Below are positions 27,781 through 36,283 of a stretch of 64,000 nt of DNA, piece after piece. Origin of the DNA: Allomuricauda sp. (lineage in GTDB: Bacteria > Bacteroidota > Bacteroidia > Flavobacteriales > Flavobacteriaceae). Location: contig NZ_JANQLX010000015.1 in the NCBI RefSeq assembly GCF_028280385.1, positions 558,001-622,000 on the forward strand, given 5' to 3'. Under the pieces are notes generated by a model. The model had not been told where the DNA came from. It worked only from the letters and a program-made list of their open reading frames with translations, and searched no databases. Positions within the stretch are counted from its first letter, which is position 1, and each line of letters opens with the position of its first letter. The position numbers and the translations under genes were made by a program.

Positions 27781-28617
27781 ATGGCGAAATCAGACAATCC
27801 ACGAAACAGAAGACCTTCCCAAGGCGCTGGTAAAAACCAAAGGAAACCCTATCCTAAAAAGAGAGTCCAGGAGCGTAAGGCCCAAGCACCAAAGAAGTCC
27901 AATCCCGATGAAATTCGGTTAAACCGTTATATAGCCAATGCGGGCATCTGTTCCCGAAGGGAAGCGGACACCTATATTGCAGCAGGCAATGTTTCCGTAA
28001 ATGGAAAGGTTATCACCGAAATGGGCTTTAAGGTAAAGCGCACGGATGATGTTCGTTTTGACGGGAGGAAACTCAATCCTGAGAAAAAGGAATATGTACT
28101 CTTGAACAAACCCAAGAATTTTATCACCACCACCAGCGATGAAAAGGGTCGGCGCACCGTGATGGAGTTGGTTTCAGCAGCTTCCAATTCCAGATTGCTG
28201 CCCGTAGGCCGTTTGGATAGAAATACAACAGGACTTCTATTGTTTACCAATGATGGTGACCTGACCAAAAAACTGACACATCCCACCCATGGCGTTCGCA
28301 AGATTTACCATGTGCATTTGGACAAAAACTTGTCGCTATCAGATTTACGTAAGATAGAATCCGGGTTGGAATTGGAGGACGGAACGGTCCAGGTGGATGA
28401 AATCAGTTATATCCAAGGAGCACCAAAAAAGGAAATTGGGGTTCAAATCCACAGTGGTAGAAACCGAATAGTACGACGTATTTTTGAACATTTAGGCTAT
28501 CATGTGACAAAGCTGGACCGTGTCATTTTTGCCGGGTTGACCAAAAAAGACCTCCCTAGGGGTCATTGGCGCTATCTTACAGAGCAAGAGGTGGTGAATC
28601 TGAAAATGATCAAATAG
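27781..28617 (+). CDS. rluB: Large-subunit rRNA pseudouridine synthase, RluB/RsuA family
   Basis: 278 residues. A basic, low-complexity N-terminal tail (1-40, rich in Lys/Arg/Pro/Gln) precedes an S4 RNA-binding domain (IRLNRYIANAGICSRREADTYI) and the catalytic domain with LLPVGRLDRNTTGLLLFTND, where the Asp in GRLD is the nucleophile. Converts a specific rRNA uridine to pseudouridine; E. coli RluB acts at 23S position 2605, and the site here is inferred by family. Own consensus promoter at 27735-27763. Confidence 0.9.
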   Translation: MAKSDNPRNRRPSQGAGKNQRKPYPKKRVQERKAQAPKKSNPDEIRLNRYIANAGICSRREADTYIAAGNVSVNGKVITEMGFKVKRTDDVRFDGRKLNPEKKEYVLLNKPKNFITTTSDEKGRRTVMELVSAASNSRLLPVGRLDRNTTGLLLFTNDGDLTKKLTHPTHGVRKIYHVHLDKNLSLSDLRKIESGLELEDGTVQVDEISYIQGAPKKEIGVQIHSGRNRIVRRIFEHLGYHVTKLDRVIFAGLTKKDLPRGHWRYLTEQEVVNLKMIK

Positions 28618-28624
28618 CCCATCA

Positions 28625-29071
28625 TTGAAAAGCCTACCGCATAAAGCACATTTGGTGTTCTGGATCATGGGGATTCTTATGATTGCCGTAAGAGTGTGGT
28701 TTACTTTGTTTGCTCCAGACACTACCTTGGATATCAATGTGCATGACACCTATTTTATCATTGCCTATGCCCATATATTTCAAATCCTGGGCACATGGTT
28801 AATCCTATGCGGACTCGGGTATTGGGTTTTGACCCTCTTAAAAATTAGGTTTATCAACTGGATGTTTTGGCTGCATGCCCTATGTAGCTTTTTGCTAAGT
28901 CTTACCCTCATTCCCAATTGGTATGGTCCTGCACCCGAAATGGAATATTTTGATGCCTGGGTGGTCATGAATGCTCTGGGTTTCTTTGGGTTGGTGTTCT
29001 TTCTTTTTGGGCAGGTCATTTATGTGCTGAACCTTCTTATTTCTGCAGTGAGAAGAAAAAAGGTGGAATAG
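28625..29071 (+). CDS. Small four-helix membrane protein with a COX1-like HDTYF motif
   Basis: 148 residues from a TTG start at 28625, 7 bp after rluB; no ATG precedes the first membrane helix. Four hydrophobic segments (about 10-30, 42-70, 78-96, 112-138). The segment DINVHDTYFIIAYAHIF (residues 36-52) closely resembles the haem-binding helix of cytochrome oxidase subunit I (HDTYxVxAHFHY). The position of the haem a3 ligand is Tyr48 here, while the other haem-ligand His is retained (His50), as is His40. It is far too short to be an oxidase. Function unknown; haem binding is possible but unproven. Confidence 0.75.
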   Translation: MKSLPHKAHLVFWIMGILMIAVRVWFTLFAPDTTLDINVHDTYFIIAYAHIFQILGTWLILCGLGYWVLTLLKIRFINWMFWLHALCSFLLSLTLIPNWYGPAPEMEYFDAWVVMNALGFFGLVFFLFGQVIYVLNLLISAVRRKKVE

Positions 29072-29077
29072 GGGCGG

Positions 29078-30364
29078 CTATGAAGTGCCCAATGAATCCA
29101 TCTTTGCTCGAATCTTCTCCAAACACAAATTTCCTAAACTGCCCACATGCGTGTGATCAATATCCCGCTTGGGTTTAAAATTCCCATTTTCTATGGCTTT
29201 GCCCATGGTTTTATAGGCATCCCTGAATGGCAATCCATTTTTGACCAGCTCATTGAGGGTGTCCACGCTAAATAGGTAATCATATTTGGGGTCTTTAAGG
29301 ATGTCTTCATTTACCTGGATTTCCTTTAGACTGAACGTCATCATCTCCAGGCAGGCTTTCATATCCTGGATGGCCGGAACAATGACTTCCTTCACCAATT
29401 GCAGATCTCTATGATAGCCGCTGGGAAGGTTGTTGGTGATCAAGGTCAATTGATTGGGTACTGCCTGAACCTTATTGCATTTGGCCCTGATCAATTCAAA
29501 AACATCCGGATTCTTTTTATGGGGCATGATACTGCTCCCGGTGGTGAGCTCATTCGGAAATGAGATAAAATCAAAATTTTGACTCATGTACAAACAAATA
29601 TCCATGGCCAATTTGGACAAGGTTCCGGCAACACTGGATATTCCAAATGCAGTTGCCCGTTCCACCTTTCCCCTGCCCATCTGGGCGGCAACAACATTGT
29701 ATTTAAGGGTTTCAAATCCCATTTCATGGGTGGTGAATTCCCGATCTATGGGGAATGAACTGCCATATCCGGCGGCACTTCCCAGGGGGTTTTGATCTGC
29801 AATTTTATATGCGGCCTGAATAAACTGAAGGTCATCCACCAAACTTTCCGCATAGGCCGAAAACCATAACCCAAAGGAAGAGGGCATGGCAATTTGTAAA
29901 TGCGTGTAGCCCGGTAATAATATGGCCTTATGTTTTTCCGCCAAGTTCAGTAGCAGGTCAAAAAGGGATTTTACCCCATCCTCAATTTCATTGAGCTCAT
30001 TTTTGAGATACAACTGCATGGCTACCAGTACTTGGTCGTTCCTGGACCTGGCCGTGTGGATTTTTTTGCCCGTATCCCCTAATTTTTTTGTGAGCAGGAA
30101 TTCAATTTTGGAATGCATATCCTCAAAATCATCCTCAATGGTGAATTTTCCCTTGGCAATATTTCTGGCAATTGCATCCAGTTCCTTTACCAGGATTTCA
30201 GACTCTTCTTGGGGAATCAATCCTACCTTGCCCAGCATTTTTGCGTGCGCTATGGAAGCAATGACATCATATTTGGCCAAAAGCAGATCCAGCTCGCGGT
30301 CGTTTCCCACCGTAAAATGATCAATTTTTTTATCCGTGCTAAAACCTTTGTCCCAGAGTTTCAT
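29078..30364 (-). CDS. argH: Argininosuccinate lyase
   Basis: 428 residues, last gene of the arginine operon. The fumarase/aspartase superfamily signature GSSIMPHKKNPDVFE lies near residue 281, TARSRNDQV near 105 and the catalytic-helix GYTHLQIAMPSSFG near 155. Splits argininosuccinate into arginine and fumarate. Slightly shorter than the E. coli enzyme (about 457), as is common in Bacteroidota. Begins 3 bp after the ACT-domain gene stop. Confidence 0.95.
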   Translation of the reverse strand: MKLWDKGFSTDKKIDHFTVGNDRELDLLLAKYDVIASIAHAKMLGKVGLIPQEESEILVKELDAIARNIAKGKFTIEDDFEDMHSKIEFLLTKKLGDTGKKIHTARSRNDQVLVAMQLYLKNELNEIEDGVKSLFDLLLNLAEKHKAILLPGYTHLQIAMPSSFGLWFSAYAESLVDDLQFIQAAYKIADQNPLGSAAGYGSSFPIDREFTTHEMGFETLKYNVVAAQMGRGKVERATAFGISSVAGTLSKLAMDICLYMSQNFDFISFPNELTTGSSIMPHKKNPDVFELIRAKCNKVQAVPNQLTLITNNLPSGYHRDLQLVKEVIVPAIQDMKACLEMMTFSLKEIQVNEDILKDPKYDYLFSVDTLNELVKNGLPFRDAYKTMGKAIENGNFKPKRDIDHTHVGSLGNLCLEKIRAKMDSLGTS

Positions 30365-30367
30365 ATG

Positions 30368-30769
30368 TTACTTGTTAGTGTTTTTCATTTGATGTAGTAC
30401 GTTCATGGCTCGTTGGGCATCTTCCTTGTCCACAAAAATATGATCGTGATAATAAGCCGCCACTACATTACAGCTGATGTTGTTTTCGGCCAAGGCATTT
30501 GAAAATGCTGCCGTAAGTCCCACGGCTTCCAAAGCCGAATGCATGTTAAGGGTTATACAGCTCGCCAAATAGTCGTATTCCAGCTGTAATTCTTCAGCCT
30601 TGGCTTTGGTAAGAATCAAGCTGGTGCCCTCCTTTTCTTGGAAAAGGCCCTTTACTTGTGAGTGATCAATGGGGAACGAGGCATCCACGGAGGCAAATAC
30701 AAAATCCTCCGGGAGCAAAACAGGCTCCATTTGTGCAATCAAGGTGGGTAAATGGGTCTCTCCGGTCAT
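30368..30769 (-). CDS. ACT-domain protein (ACT_7 / DUF2241 type)
   Basis: 133 residues in two tandem ACT-like halves. The first starts LPTLIAQMEPVLLPEDFVFASV. The second contains LEAVGLTAAFSNALAENNIS, a typical amino-acid-binding ACT loop, followed by YYHDHIFVDKEDAQRAMNVL. Members of this family are small standalone ACT proteins thought to sense amino acids. Placed between argE and argH (gaps of 10 and 3 bp), so a regulatory role toward arginine or ornithine enzymes is plausible inference. Confidence 0.85.
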   Translation of the reverse strand: MTGETHLPTLIAQMEPVLLPEDFVFASVDASFPIDHSQVKGLFQEKEGTSLILTKAKAEELQLEYDYLASCITLNMHSALEAVGLTAAFSNALAENNISCNVVAAYYHDHIFVDKEDAQRAMNVLHQMKNTNK

Positions 30770-30779
30770 CTCAAGTACC

Positions 30780-31853
30780 TTAAGGGGTTAAAAATCCAGT
30801 TAGAATCTTAATGTATAGATCAATTCCCTCCTCAATTTCATGAAGATGGATAAATTCATTGGCAGAATGAGACCGTGTACTGTCCCCGGGTCCCAATTTA
30901 ACCGATTGACAACTTAATGCAGCCTGATCGGATAAGGTAGGCGACCCATAAGTTTTGCGCCCAAGACCAACGCCGCTTTTCACAAGATCATGGTTGGGAT
31001 CTATGGCAGAGGAATTCAGTCGAAGGGAACGTGGGGTCATTTTGCATGGGGCTTCCCGATCCAGAATTTCTGAAATTTCTTGGTTGGTATAGCAATCGTT
31101 TACCCTTACATCCACCACCAAATCCACTTGGGCGGGCACCACATTATGTTGACTTCCCGCATTGATTTGGGTAACGGTCAACTTAACCTCGCCCAAGGCT
31201 TCGGATACTTGATCAAATGAATAATCCTTGAACCAGTTCAAAACCTCTATGGTATTGTAAATGGAGTTGTTATCGTTCGGATGTGCGGCATGTGAAGGTG
31301 TTCCTTTCACCACTGCATCAAAAACGATCAGTCCTTTTTCCGCAATGGCCAAGTCCATTAGGGTAGGCTCCCCTACCACGGCCACATCTATTTTGGGAAG
31401 AATGGGCAGAAGGGCAATTAGACTTTTATCACCTGCATCCTCTTCCTCGCCAGTGGCGGCCATAATGATGTTATGGGTTAAGTCTTCCTGATTGTAAAAG
31501 TGAACGAAAGTAGCTAGTAAGGATACCAAGCAACCTCCAGCGTCGTTGCTTCCCAAACCATATAGTTTTCCATCTTCCACATGAGGCAGAAACGGGTCTT
31601 TGGTATAAGCCGTATTGGGTTTTACCGTGTCATGATGCGAATTCAAGAGCAAGGTGGGCTTACTTTCATCAAAATGCTTGTTGAAGGCGTATATGTTATT
31701 GAATTGCCTTTGTGTTTTGACACCATAGCTTTGAAGCCAGCTTTCAATAGCATCACCGGTTATTTGCTCTTCCCCGGAAAACGAAGGGGTTGCAATGAGC
31801 TGTTTGAGCAATGCAATGGCATTTTGGGTCAATGTTTCTTGGTTGATTTTCAT
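30780..31853 (-). CDS. argE: M20-family N-acyl-L-ornithine deacylase (ArgE-like)
   Basis: 357 residues with M20 metallopeptidase motifs: LLLNSHHDTVKPN (metal-ligand His and Asp near residue 75), the bridging Asp in GLGSNDAGG, catalytic Glu in TGEEEDAGD near 136, and a dimerisation domain (about 180-290). Removes the acyl group from N-acetyl- or N-succinyl-(citrulline/ornithine). In Bacteroidota the acyl group can be succinyl, so the precise substrate follows that of the transcarbamylase. Overlaps argB by 4 bp. Confidence 0.9.
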   Translation of the reverse strand: MKINQETLTQNAIALLKQLIATPSFSGEEQITGDAIESWLQSYGVKTQRQFNNIYAFNKHFDESKPTLLLNSHHDTVKPNTAYTKDPFLPHVEDGKLYGLGSNDAGGCLVSLLATFVHFYNQEDLTHNIIMAATGEEEDAGDKSLIALLPILPKIDVAVVGEPTLMDLAIAEKGLIVFDAVVKGTPSHAAHPNDNNSIYNTIEVLNWFKDYSFDQVSEALGEVKLTVTQINAGSQHNVVPAQVDLVVDVRVNDCYTNQEISEILDREAPCKMTPRSLRLNSSAIDPNHDLVKSGVGLGRKTYGSPTLSDQAALSCQSVKLGPGDSTRSHSANEFIHLHEIEEGIDLYIKILTGFLTP

Positions 31854-32629
31854 AGCGTTAAAATCGTGTAGTTTGTGTTTGTATTATCCAACATTGTACT
31901 ATCCCCAATGCATACTTGGTTTACTTTGTTCTGTAAGGCATGGAAACAATTGTGCATTTTTGGCAGCATACCATCGGCAATGATGCCTTCCTCCAAAAGC
32001 TGCTGGTAACTATTGGAGTTGATATGGGGAATAACGGAATCCTCGTCCTCCACATCCCTCAACACTCCCTTTTTTTCAAAACAATAATAGAGTTTGGTTT
32101 CAAACTCCTGGGAAAGACCAATGGCCAATTCAGATGCAATGGTATCCGCATTGGTGTTGAAAAGCTGCCCTTTTCCATCGTGGGTGAGGGCACAGAATAT
32201 GGGGGTAAACCCTGCATGCAGCAATTTTGAGATGTTGCTGCTATTCACATTGTCCACATCGCCCACCCAACCAAAATCGACTTCTGTTACAGGTCTTTTA
32301 TGGGCCATGATGGAATTGGCATCAGCTCCGCTCATTCCAATGGCATTGGTACCCAAGTACTGGAGCTCCGAGGTCACTTTTTTACTGACCAATCCACCAT
32401 AGACCATTATGGCCACATCCAAGCTATTGGCATCGGTTATTCTACGGCCGTTGACCATTTTGGCCTGAATGCCCAATTGGTTGCTAATTTCGGTAGCTTT
32501 TTTGCCTCCTCCATGTACCAAGATCTTATGGCCTTCCATTTTGGAAAACAATTCCAATACATGGGTCAGTTGGGTAGCATCACCAATAACATTACCTCCT
32601 ATTTTTACTATGGATAGTTTTTGTTTCAT
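31850..32629 (-). CDS. argB: N-acylglutamate kinase (ArgB)
   Basis: 259 residues of the amino-acid kinase fold: VKIGGNVIGD at the start, LVHGGGKKATEIS near 39-51 binding the phosphates, and NGRRITDANSLDVAIMVYGG near 60-79. Phosphorylates N-acetyl- or N-succinylglutamate. Lacks the long N-terminal helix of arginine-feedback-inhibited hexameric enzymes, so feedback by arginine is less likely; this is inference from length. One base separates it from the SDR gene upstream. Confidence 0.93.
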   Translation of the reverse strand: MKQKLSIVKIGGNVIGDATQLTHVLELFSKMEGHKILVHGGGKKATEISNQLGIQAKMVNGRRITDANSLDVAIMVYGGLVSKKVTSELQYLGTNAIGMSGADANSIMAHKRPVTEVDFGWVGDVDNVNSSNISKLLHAGFTPIFCALTHDGKGQLFNTNADTIASELAIGLSQEFETKLYYCFEKKGVLRDVEDEDSVIPHINSNSYQQLLEEGIIADGMLPKMHNCFHALQNKVNQVCIGDSTMLDNTNTNYTILTL

Positions 32630-32630
32630 A

Positions 32631-33383
32631 TCATGTATTGAGTATTCCTCCGTCTATCGTCATTGCGGTTCCGGTAATCCAGGAAGAATCATCTGAAACC
32701 AAGAAAACCGCCAATTTGGCTATATCTTCCGGGGTGCCAAGTCTGTTCATCAAAGTTGCCTTTTTGGCATTTTCCACTGCGGCTTCCGGATGTTCAAAGG
32801 CACTGGCGGAATCCCAGATTAGGGGCGTGTCCACCGGACCTGGACAGATGGCATTTACCCTAATTTTTGGGGCATATTCCACTGCCATTTGTTTCATTAA
32901 GGACACTGTGGCCCCTTTGGAGGCACAATAGGCAGGATGGTTGGGAAAACTTTTAAATGCCGCTATGGATGCATTGATCAGAATGTTTCCCCCATCACCT
33001 TCAAGCAAATGGGGAATGGCAAATTTCGAGATATAAAAAAGGGAACTTAAGTTGGTTTCCAAGGTTTTGTGCCAAGTTTCAATGGAGAGGTCCACTACAT
33101 TTCCCAAACCAAGTATACCGGCATTGAGGGATAGGATATCCAATTGGCCAAAATGCTCCATAGCTGTTTCCACAAGAGATTGATTGTAAGCTACTTCTCC
33201 CACATCCCCAGAAACAAACACACTGCCTTTGAGTTGCTCTGTCAGTTGTTGTCCTCTTTCTTGGTTTCGCCCGGATAGCACCAATTTACCCCCTTCTTTA
33301 TGGAAGTATTCGGCAATGGCCCTGCCCATGCCACTGGTAGCGCCTGTAACTATACAAACCTTGTTTTTTAGCTTTGGTTCCAT
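32631..33383 (-). CDS. SDR-family NAD(P)-dependent oxidoreductase
   Basis: 250 residues, classical SDR: TGATSGMGRAIAEYF (cofactor loop, residues 14-28), NAG at about 89, catalytic Tyr/Lys in YCASKG near 156, and C-terminal SWITGTAMTIDGGIL. Reaction not predictable. It sits inside the arginine operon, 7 bp after argF' and 1 bp before argB, although no SDR step is known in arginine synthesis. Confidence 0.9.
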   Translation of the reverse strand: MEPKLKNKVCIVTGATSGMGRAIAEYFHKEGGKLVLSGRNQERGQQLTEQLKGSVFVSGDVGEVAYNQSLVETAMEHFGQLDILSLNAGILGLGNVVDLSIETWHKTLETNLSSLFYISKFAIPHLLEGDGGNILINASIAAFKSFPNHPAYCASKGATVSLMKQMAVEYAPKIRVNAICPGPVDTPLIWDSASAFEHPEAAVENAKKATLMNRLGTPEDIAKLAVFLVSDDSSWITGTAMTIDGGILNT

Positions 33384-33390
33384 CTAAACT

Positions 33391-34329
33391 TCAATGTGCT
33401 TCCAATATTTTTTTAAGAACAACCTGTGCCGCATAGGTCCTATTGTTCGCTTGTTCAACCACTAATGATTGATCACTGTCCAGAACAGCATCTTCCACAA
33501 TTACATTTCGCCTTACGGGCAAACAATGCATAAATTTCGCATAACCCAACTTGGCTTTGGTAAGCATCCAGTTGCAATCTTGATGGAGTATTTTTCCATA
33601 TTCCGAATAGCTGCTCCAGTTCTTGACATATACAAAATCGGCATTTTCCAAGGCTTTATCCTGATCGTACTCGATGGTACATCCCTGGGTGATATCCGAA
33701 TTTAATTCATATCCTTTAGGATGGGTAATCACAAATTCCGCATCCTGCAATCTCATCATTTCCACAAAGGAATTGGCTACTGCATGTGGCAGGGCTTTGG
33801 GGTGTGGCGCCCATGAGAGCACAACTTTGGGTTTTTTGGTCTTGCCAAACTCCTTGATGGTTATGGCATCCGCCAAAGCTTGCAAGGGATGGGCCGTGGA
33901 GCTTTCCATGTTCACAACCGGAATGGAAGCATGTTGGGAGAATCCGTTCAAGACCTCTTCCGCTTCATCTTTTGCCCTGTCCTGTAATTTAGCGAAAGCC
34001 CTGATAGCTACAATATCGCAATATTGGGAGACCACTTGGGCCGCTTCCTTGATATGTTCCGAAGTTCCCTGGTCCATTACCGTTCCGTTTCCATACTCCA
34101 GGGTCCAACCTTCACTGCCAAAATTCATTACCATGACCTCCATTCCCAATTGCATTGCAGCTTTTTGTGTGCTCAAGCGCGTTCTTAGACTGTTGTTGAA
34201 GAATAAAAGGCAAATGGTCTTCTGTTTCCCCAAATCCTGGAATTGATAGGGGTTCTTTTTTAAGGAAATTGCTTCGTCCACCCATTCGGGAAGGGAGTCA
34301 ATATCCTTTATGGATAAATAGTGTTTCAT
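33391..34329 (-). CDS. argF': N-acyl-L-ornithine transcarbamylase (SOTCase/AOTCase type)
   Basis: 312 residues. The carbamoyl-phosphate motif is NNSLRTRLSTQ (FFNNSLRTR near 43-51), and HCLPVRRN near 268 is the ornithine-side loop of the acyl-ornithine branch, distinct from ordinary OTCase. It aligns without gaps in this region to the Bacteroides fragilis enzyme as I remember it. At the specificity position (Pro90 in B. fragilis SOTCase, Glu92 in Xanthomonas AOTCase) this protein has Ser90 (MDQGTSEHIKEA). Loss of the Glu favours succinylornithine. Start overlaps the argD stop by 4 bp. Confidence 0.92.
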   Translation of the reverse strand: MKHYLSIKDIDSLPEWVDEAISLKKNPYQFQDLGKQKTICLLFFNNSLRTRLSTQKAAMQLGMEVMVMNFGSEGWTLEYGNGTVMDQGTSEHIKEAAQVVSQYCDIVAIRAFAKLQDRAKDEAEEVLNGFSQHASIPVVNMESSTAHPLQALADAITIKEFGKTKKPKVVLSWAPHPKALPHAVANSFVEMMRLQDAEFVITHPKGYELNSDITQGCTIEYDQDKALENADFVYVKNWSSYSEYGKILHQDCNWMLTKAKLGYAKFMHCLPVRRNVIVEDAVLDSDQSLVVEQANNRTYAAQVVLKKILEAH

Positions 34330-35453
34330 GATAGTTCTTTTTTTAGGGCTTCCATGAGCAGGTCAATGTGTGAATGATCAATGTTCAAGGCCGGAAGGAT
34401 TCTAAGGAGCCGCTTATTTTTGGCCCCACCGGTGAACATATGTTGACCGTGAATGAGTTTTTTGCGCAGTTCGGCCACCTCAAAATCAAATTCTAGTCCA
34501 ATCATAAGTCCTCTGCCCTTTACTTTTTTTACCTGCGGGATTTCTTGGGCTTTTTCTTTGAGATATTGGCCCACTTGGGCGGCATTGCTTATCAAAGCTT
34601 CTTGCTCCAATACCTCCAATACCGCCAATACGGCAGCGCATGCTAGATGGTTTCCCCCAAAGGTGGTTCCTAATAGGCCATAAGAGGCCTTAAAGGATTC
34701 ATGGATGAGAACTCCGCCCACAGGGAATCCATTTCCCATGCCTTTGGCAATGCTGATGATATCGGGCCGTATGCCATGGTGTTGGAAGGCAAAGAATTTT
34801 CCGCTCCTGCCAAATCCGCTCTGAACCTCGTCTGCGATCAAAACCACATTATGAATCTTGCACTGTTTCTCTATAAACTGAAAGAAGTCCGAAGTAGGCT
34901 CATCCAATCCGCCCACCCCTTGAATGGGTTCTATGATAACCGCACAATAGGAATCTTTCTCCAGGGCATTTTTAAATGCATCGAAGTCGTTCAAAGGTAA
35001 AAAAGTAACTTCCTGCTGCTGATTTATGGGAGCATTGATAGCTGGGTTATCGGTAGCTGCCACTGCTGCCGAGGTTCGTCCATGGAAACTGTTGTGAAAA
35101 GCGATCACCTTGGATTTTCCGGTATGGAAAGAGGCCATTTTTAGGGCATTTTCATTGGCTTCGGCTCCTGAATTGCACATAAAAAGGCTGTGGTCAGGGC
35201 AGTCAGATAATTCGCCCAGTTTTTGTGCCAATCGCTTTTGTAACGGATTTTGGACCGAATTGCTATAGAAGCCAATATGGTCCAGTTGCTCTTTAAGTCG
35301 ATTTACATAGTGGGGATGGGTGTGCCCAATGGAGATAACGGCATGCCCCCCGTAAAAATCGAGATATTTTTGACCTTTGTCATCGGTTACCTCAATGCCA
35401 TTGGCCGCAACAGGGGTTACATCGTACAAAGGATATACATCAAATAATTTCAT
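34326..35453 (-). CDS. argD: N-acylornithine aminotransferase (class III PLP enzyme)
   Basis: 375 residues from ATG 35453. A 19-codon upstream extension is open but would overlap proC by 32 bp and precedes the conserved opening FDVYPLYDVTPVAANG, so it is rejected. PLP motifs: CNSGAEANENALKMA near 93, FHGRTSAA near 120, the Asp of LIADEVQSGFGRSG and the Schiff-base Lys in SIAKGMGNGFPVGG. Transfers an amino group from glutamate to N-acylglutamate semialdehyde. Confidence 0.93.
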   Translation of the reverse strand: MKLFDVYPLYDVTPVAANGIEVTDDKGQKYLDFYGGHAVISIGHTHPHYVNRLKEQLDHIGFYSNSVQNPLQKRLAQKLGELSDCPDHSLFMCNSGAEANENALKMASFHTGKSKVIAFHNSFHGRTSAAVAATDNPAINAPINQQQEVTFLPLNDFDAFKNALEKDSYCAVIIEPIQGVGGLDEPTSDFFQFIEKQCKIHNVVLIADEVQSGFGRSGKFFAFQHHGIRPDIISIAKGMGNGFPVGGVLIHESFKASYGLLGTTFGGNHLACAAVLAVLEVLEQEALISNAAQVGQYLKEKAQEIPQVKKVKGRGLMIGLEFDFEVAELRKKLIHGQHMFTGGAKNKRLLRILPALNIDHSHIDLLMEALKKELS

Positions 35454-35478
35454 GCTTGGTTGTTTTGGCAAACTAGGG

Positions 35479-36273
35479 TCATCCTTTTTTGATTTGATTG
35501 ATTTTTTCAAATGAGGTCACGATCCCACGAATCAAGGAGGAGCTCAACCCTTGGTGTTCCATTTCATTTAATCCTTCAATGGTGCAACCTTTAGGGGTGG
35601 TTACCCTATCAATTTCTTCTTCGGGATGGCTACCTGAGTCTATGAGCAGGCTTGCTGCCCCATTACAGGTGTGCATGGCCAGCTCTTGGGCCTCCTTGGC
35701 ATCAAACCCCAATTGGATGGCACCTTGGGTGGTAGCGCGAATCAAACGCATCCAAAATGCGATTCCACTGGCGCAAATTACCGTAGCGGCCTGCATTTGT
35801 TCTTCTGGGATTTCTAGGGAATGTCCCATTCGGTTAAAAATGGCCTTGGCGAGATCAATTCGCTTTTTCCCTAGTTGGTTGCTACAGATACAGGTCATGG
35901 AATTCCCAACGGAGATGGCCGTGTTGGGCATACTTCGGATGATAAACTTGTCCGACCCAACGATTTCCTCCATTTTGGAAATACTAAATCCTGTGATGGT
36001 GCTGATGAGCACATGGTTTTCTGTCAACAAATCCTTTACATCTTCCAAAATTTTGGAAAAATGCCCAGGTTGAACGGCAAAAATCAAGATGTCCGATTGT
36101 TTTACCGCTTCCTGGTTGTCTGAGGTAACCACTACGTTGCCATACTTTTCAAACTCCTTGATGGAAGCTGTGTTTCGTTTGGTGAGGTACATCGTGGTGG
36201 CTCCATTGCTGTGCAATACCCCTTTGGCAATGGATAGTCCTAAATTTCCTGCTCCTATGATTGCTATTTTCAT
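35479..36273 (-). CDS. proC: Pyrroline-5-carboxylate reductase
   Basis: 264 residues from ATG 36273; an upstream in-frame Met at 36327 lies within argC and is before the conserved Rossmann start KIAIIGAGNLGLSIAKGVL. The C-terminal P5C signature DRVTTPKGCTIEGLNEME is present near 224-241. Reduces pyrroline 5-carboxylate to proline with NAD(P)H. Its place between argC and argD joins proline and arginine synthesis in one transcript, an arrangement seen in other Flavobacteria. Confidence 0.92.
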   Translation of the reverse strand: MKIAIIGAGNLGLSIAKGVLHSNGATTMYLTKRNTASIKEFEKYGNVVVTSDNQEAVKQSDILIFAVQPGHFSKILEDVKDLLTENHVLISTITGFSISKMEEIVGSDKFIIRSMPNTAISVGNSMTCICSNQLGKKRIDLAKAIFNRMGHSLEIPEEQMQAATVICASGIAFWMRLIRATTQGAIQLGFDAKEAQELAMHTCNGAASLLIDSGSHPEEEIDRVTTPKGCTIEGLNEMEHQGLSSSLIRGIVTSFEKINQIKKG

Positions 36274-36283
36274 ATCAATGTTT

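Noticed and set aside
35454..35510. 19-codon extension of argD into proC
   Set aside because: It precedes the conserved FDVYPLYDV opening and overlaps the end of proC; the ATG at 35453 gives normal length.
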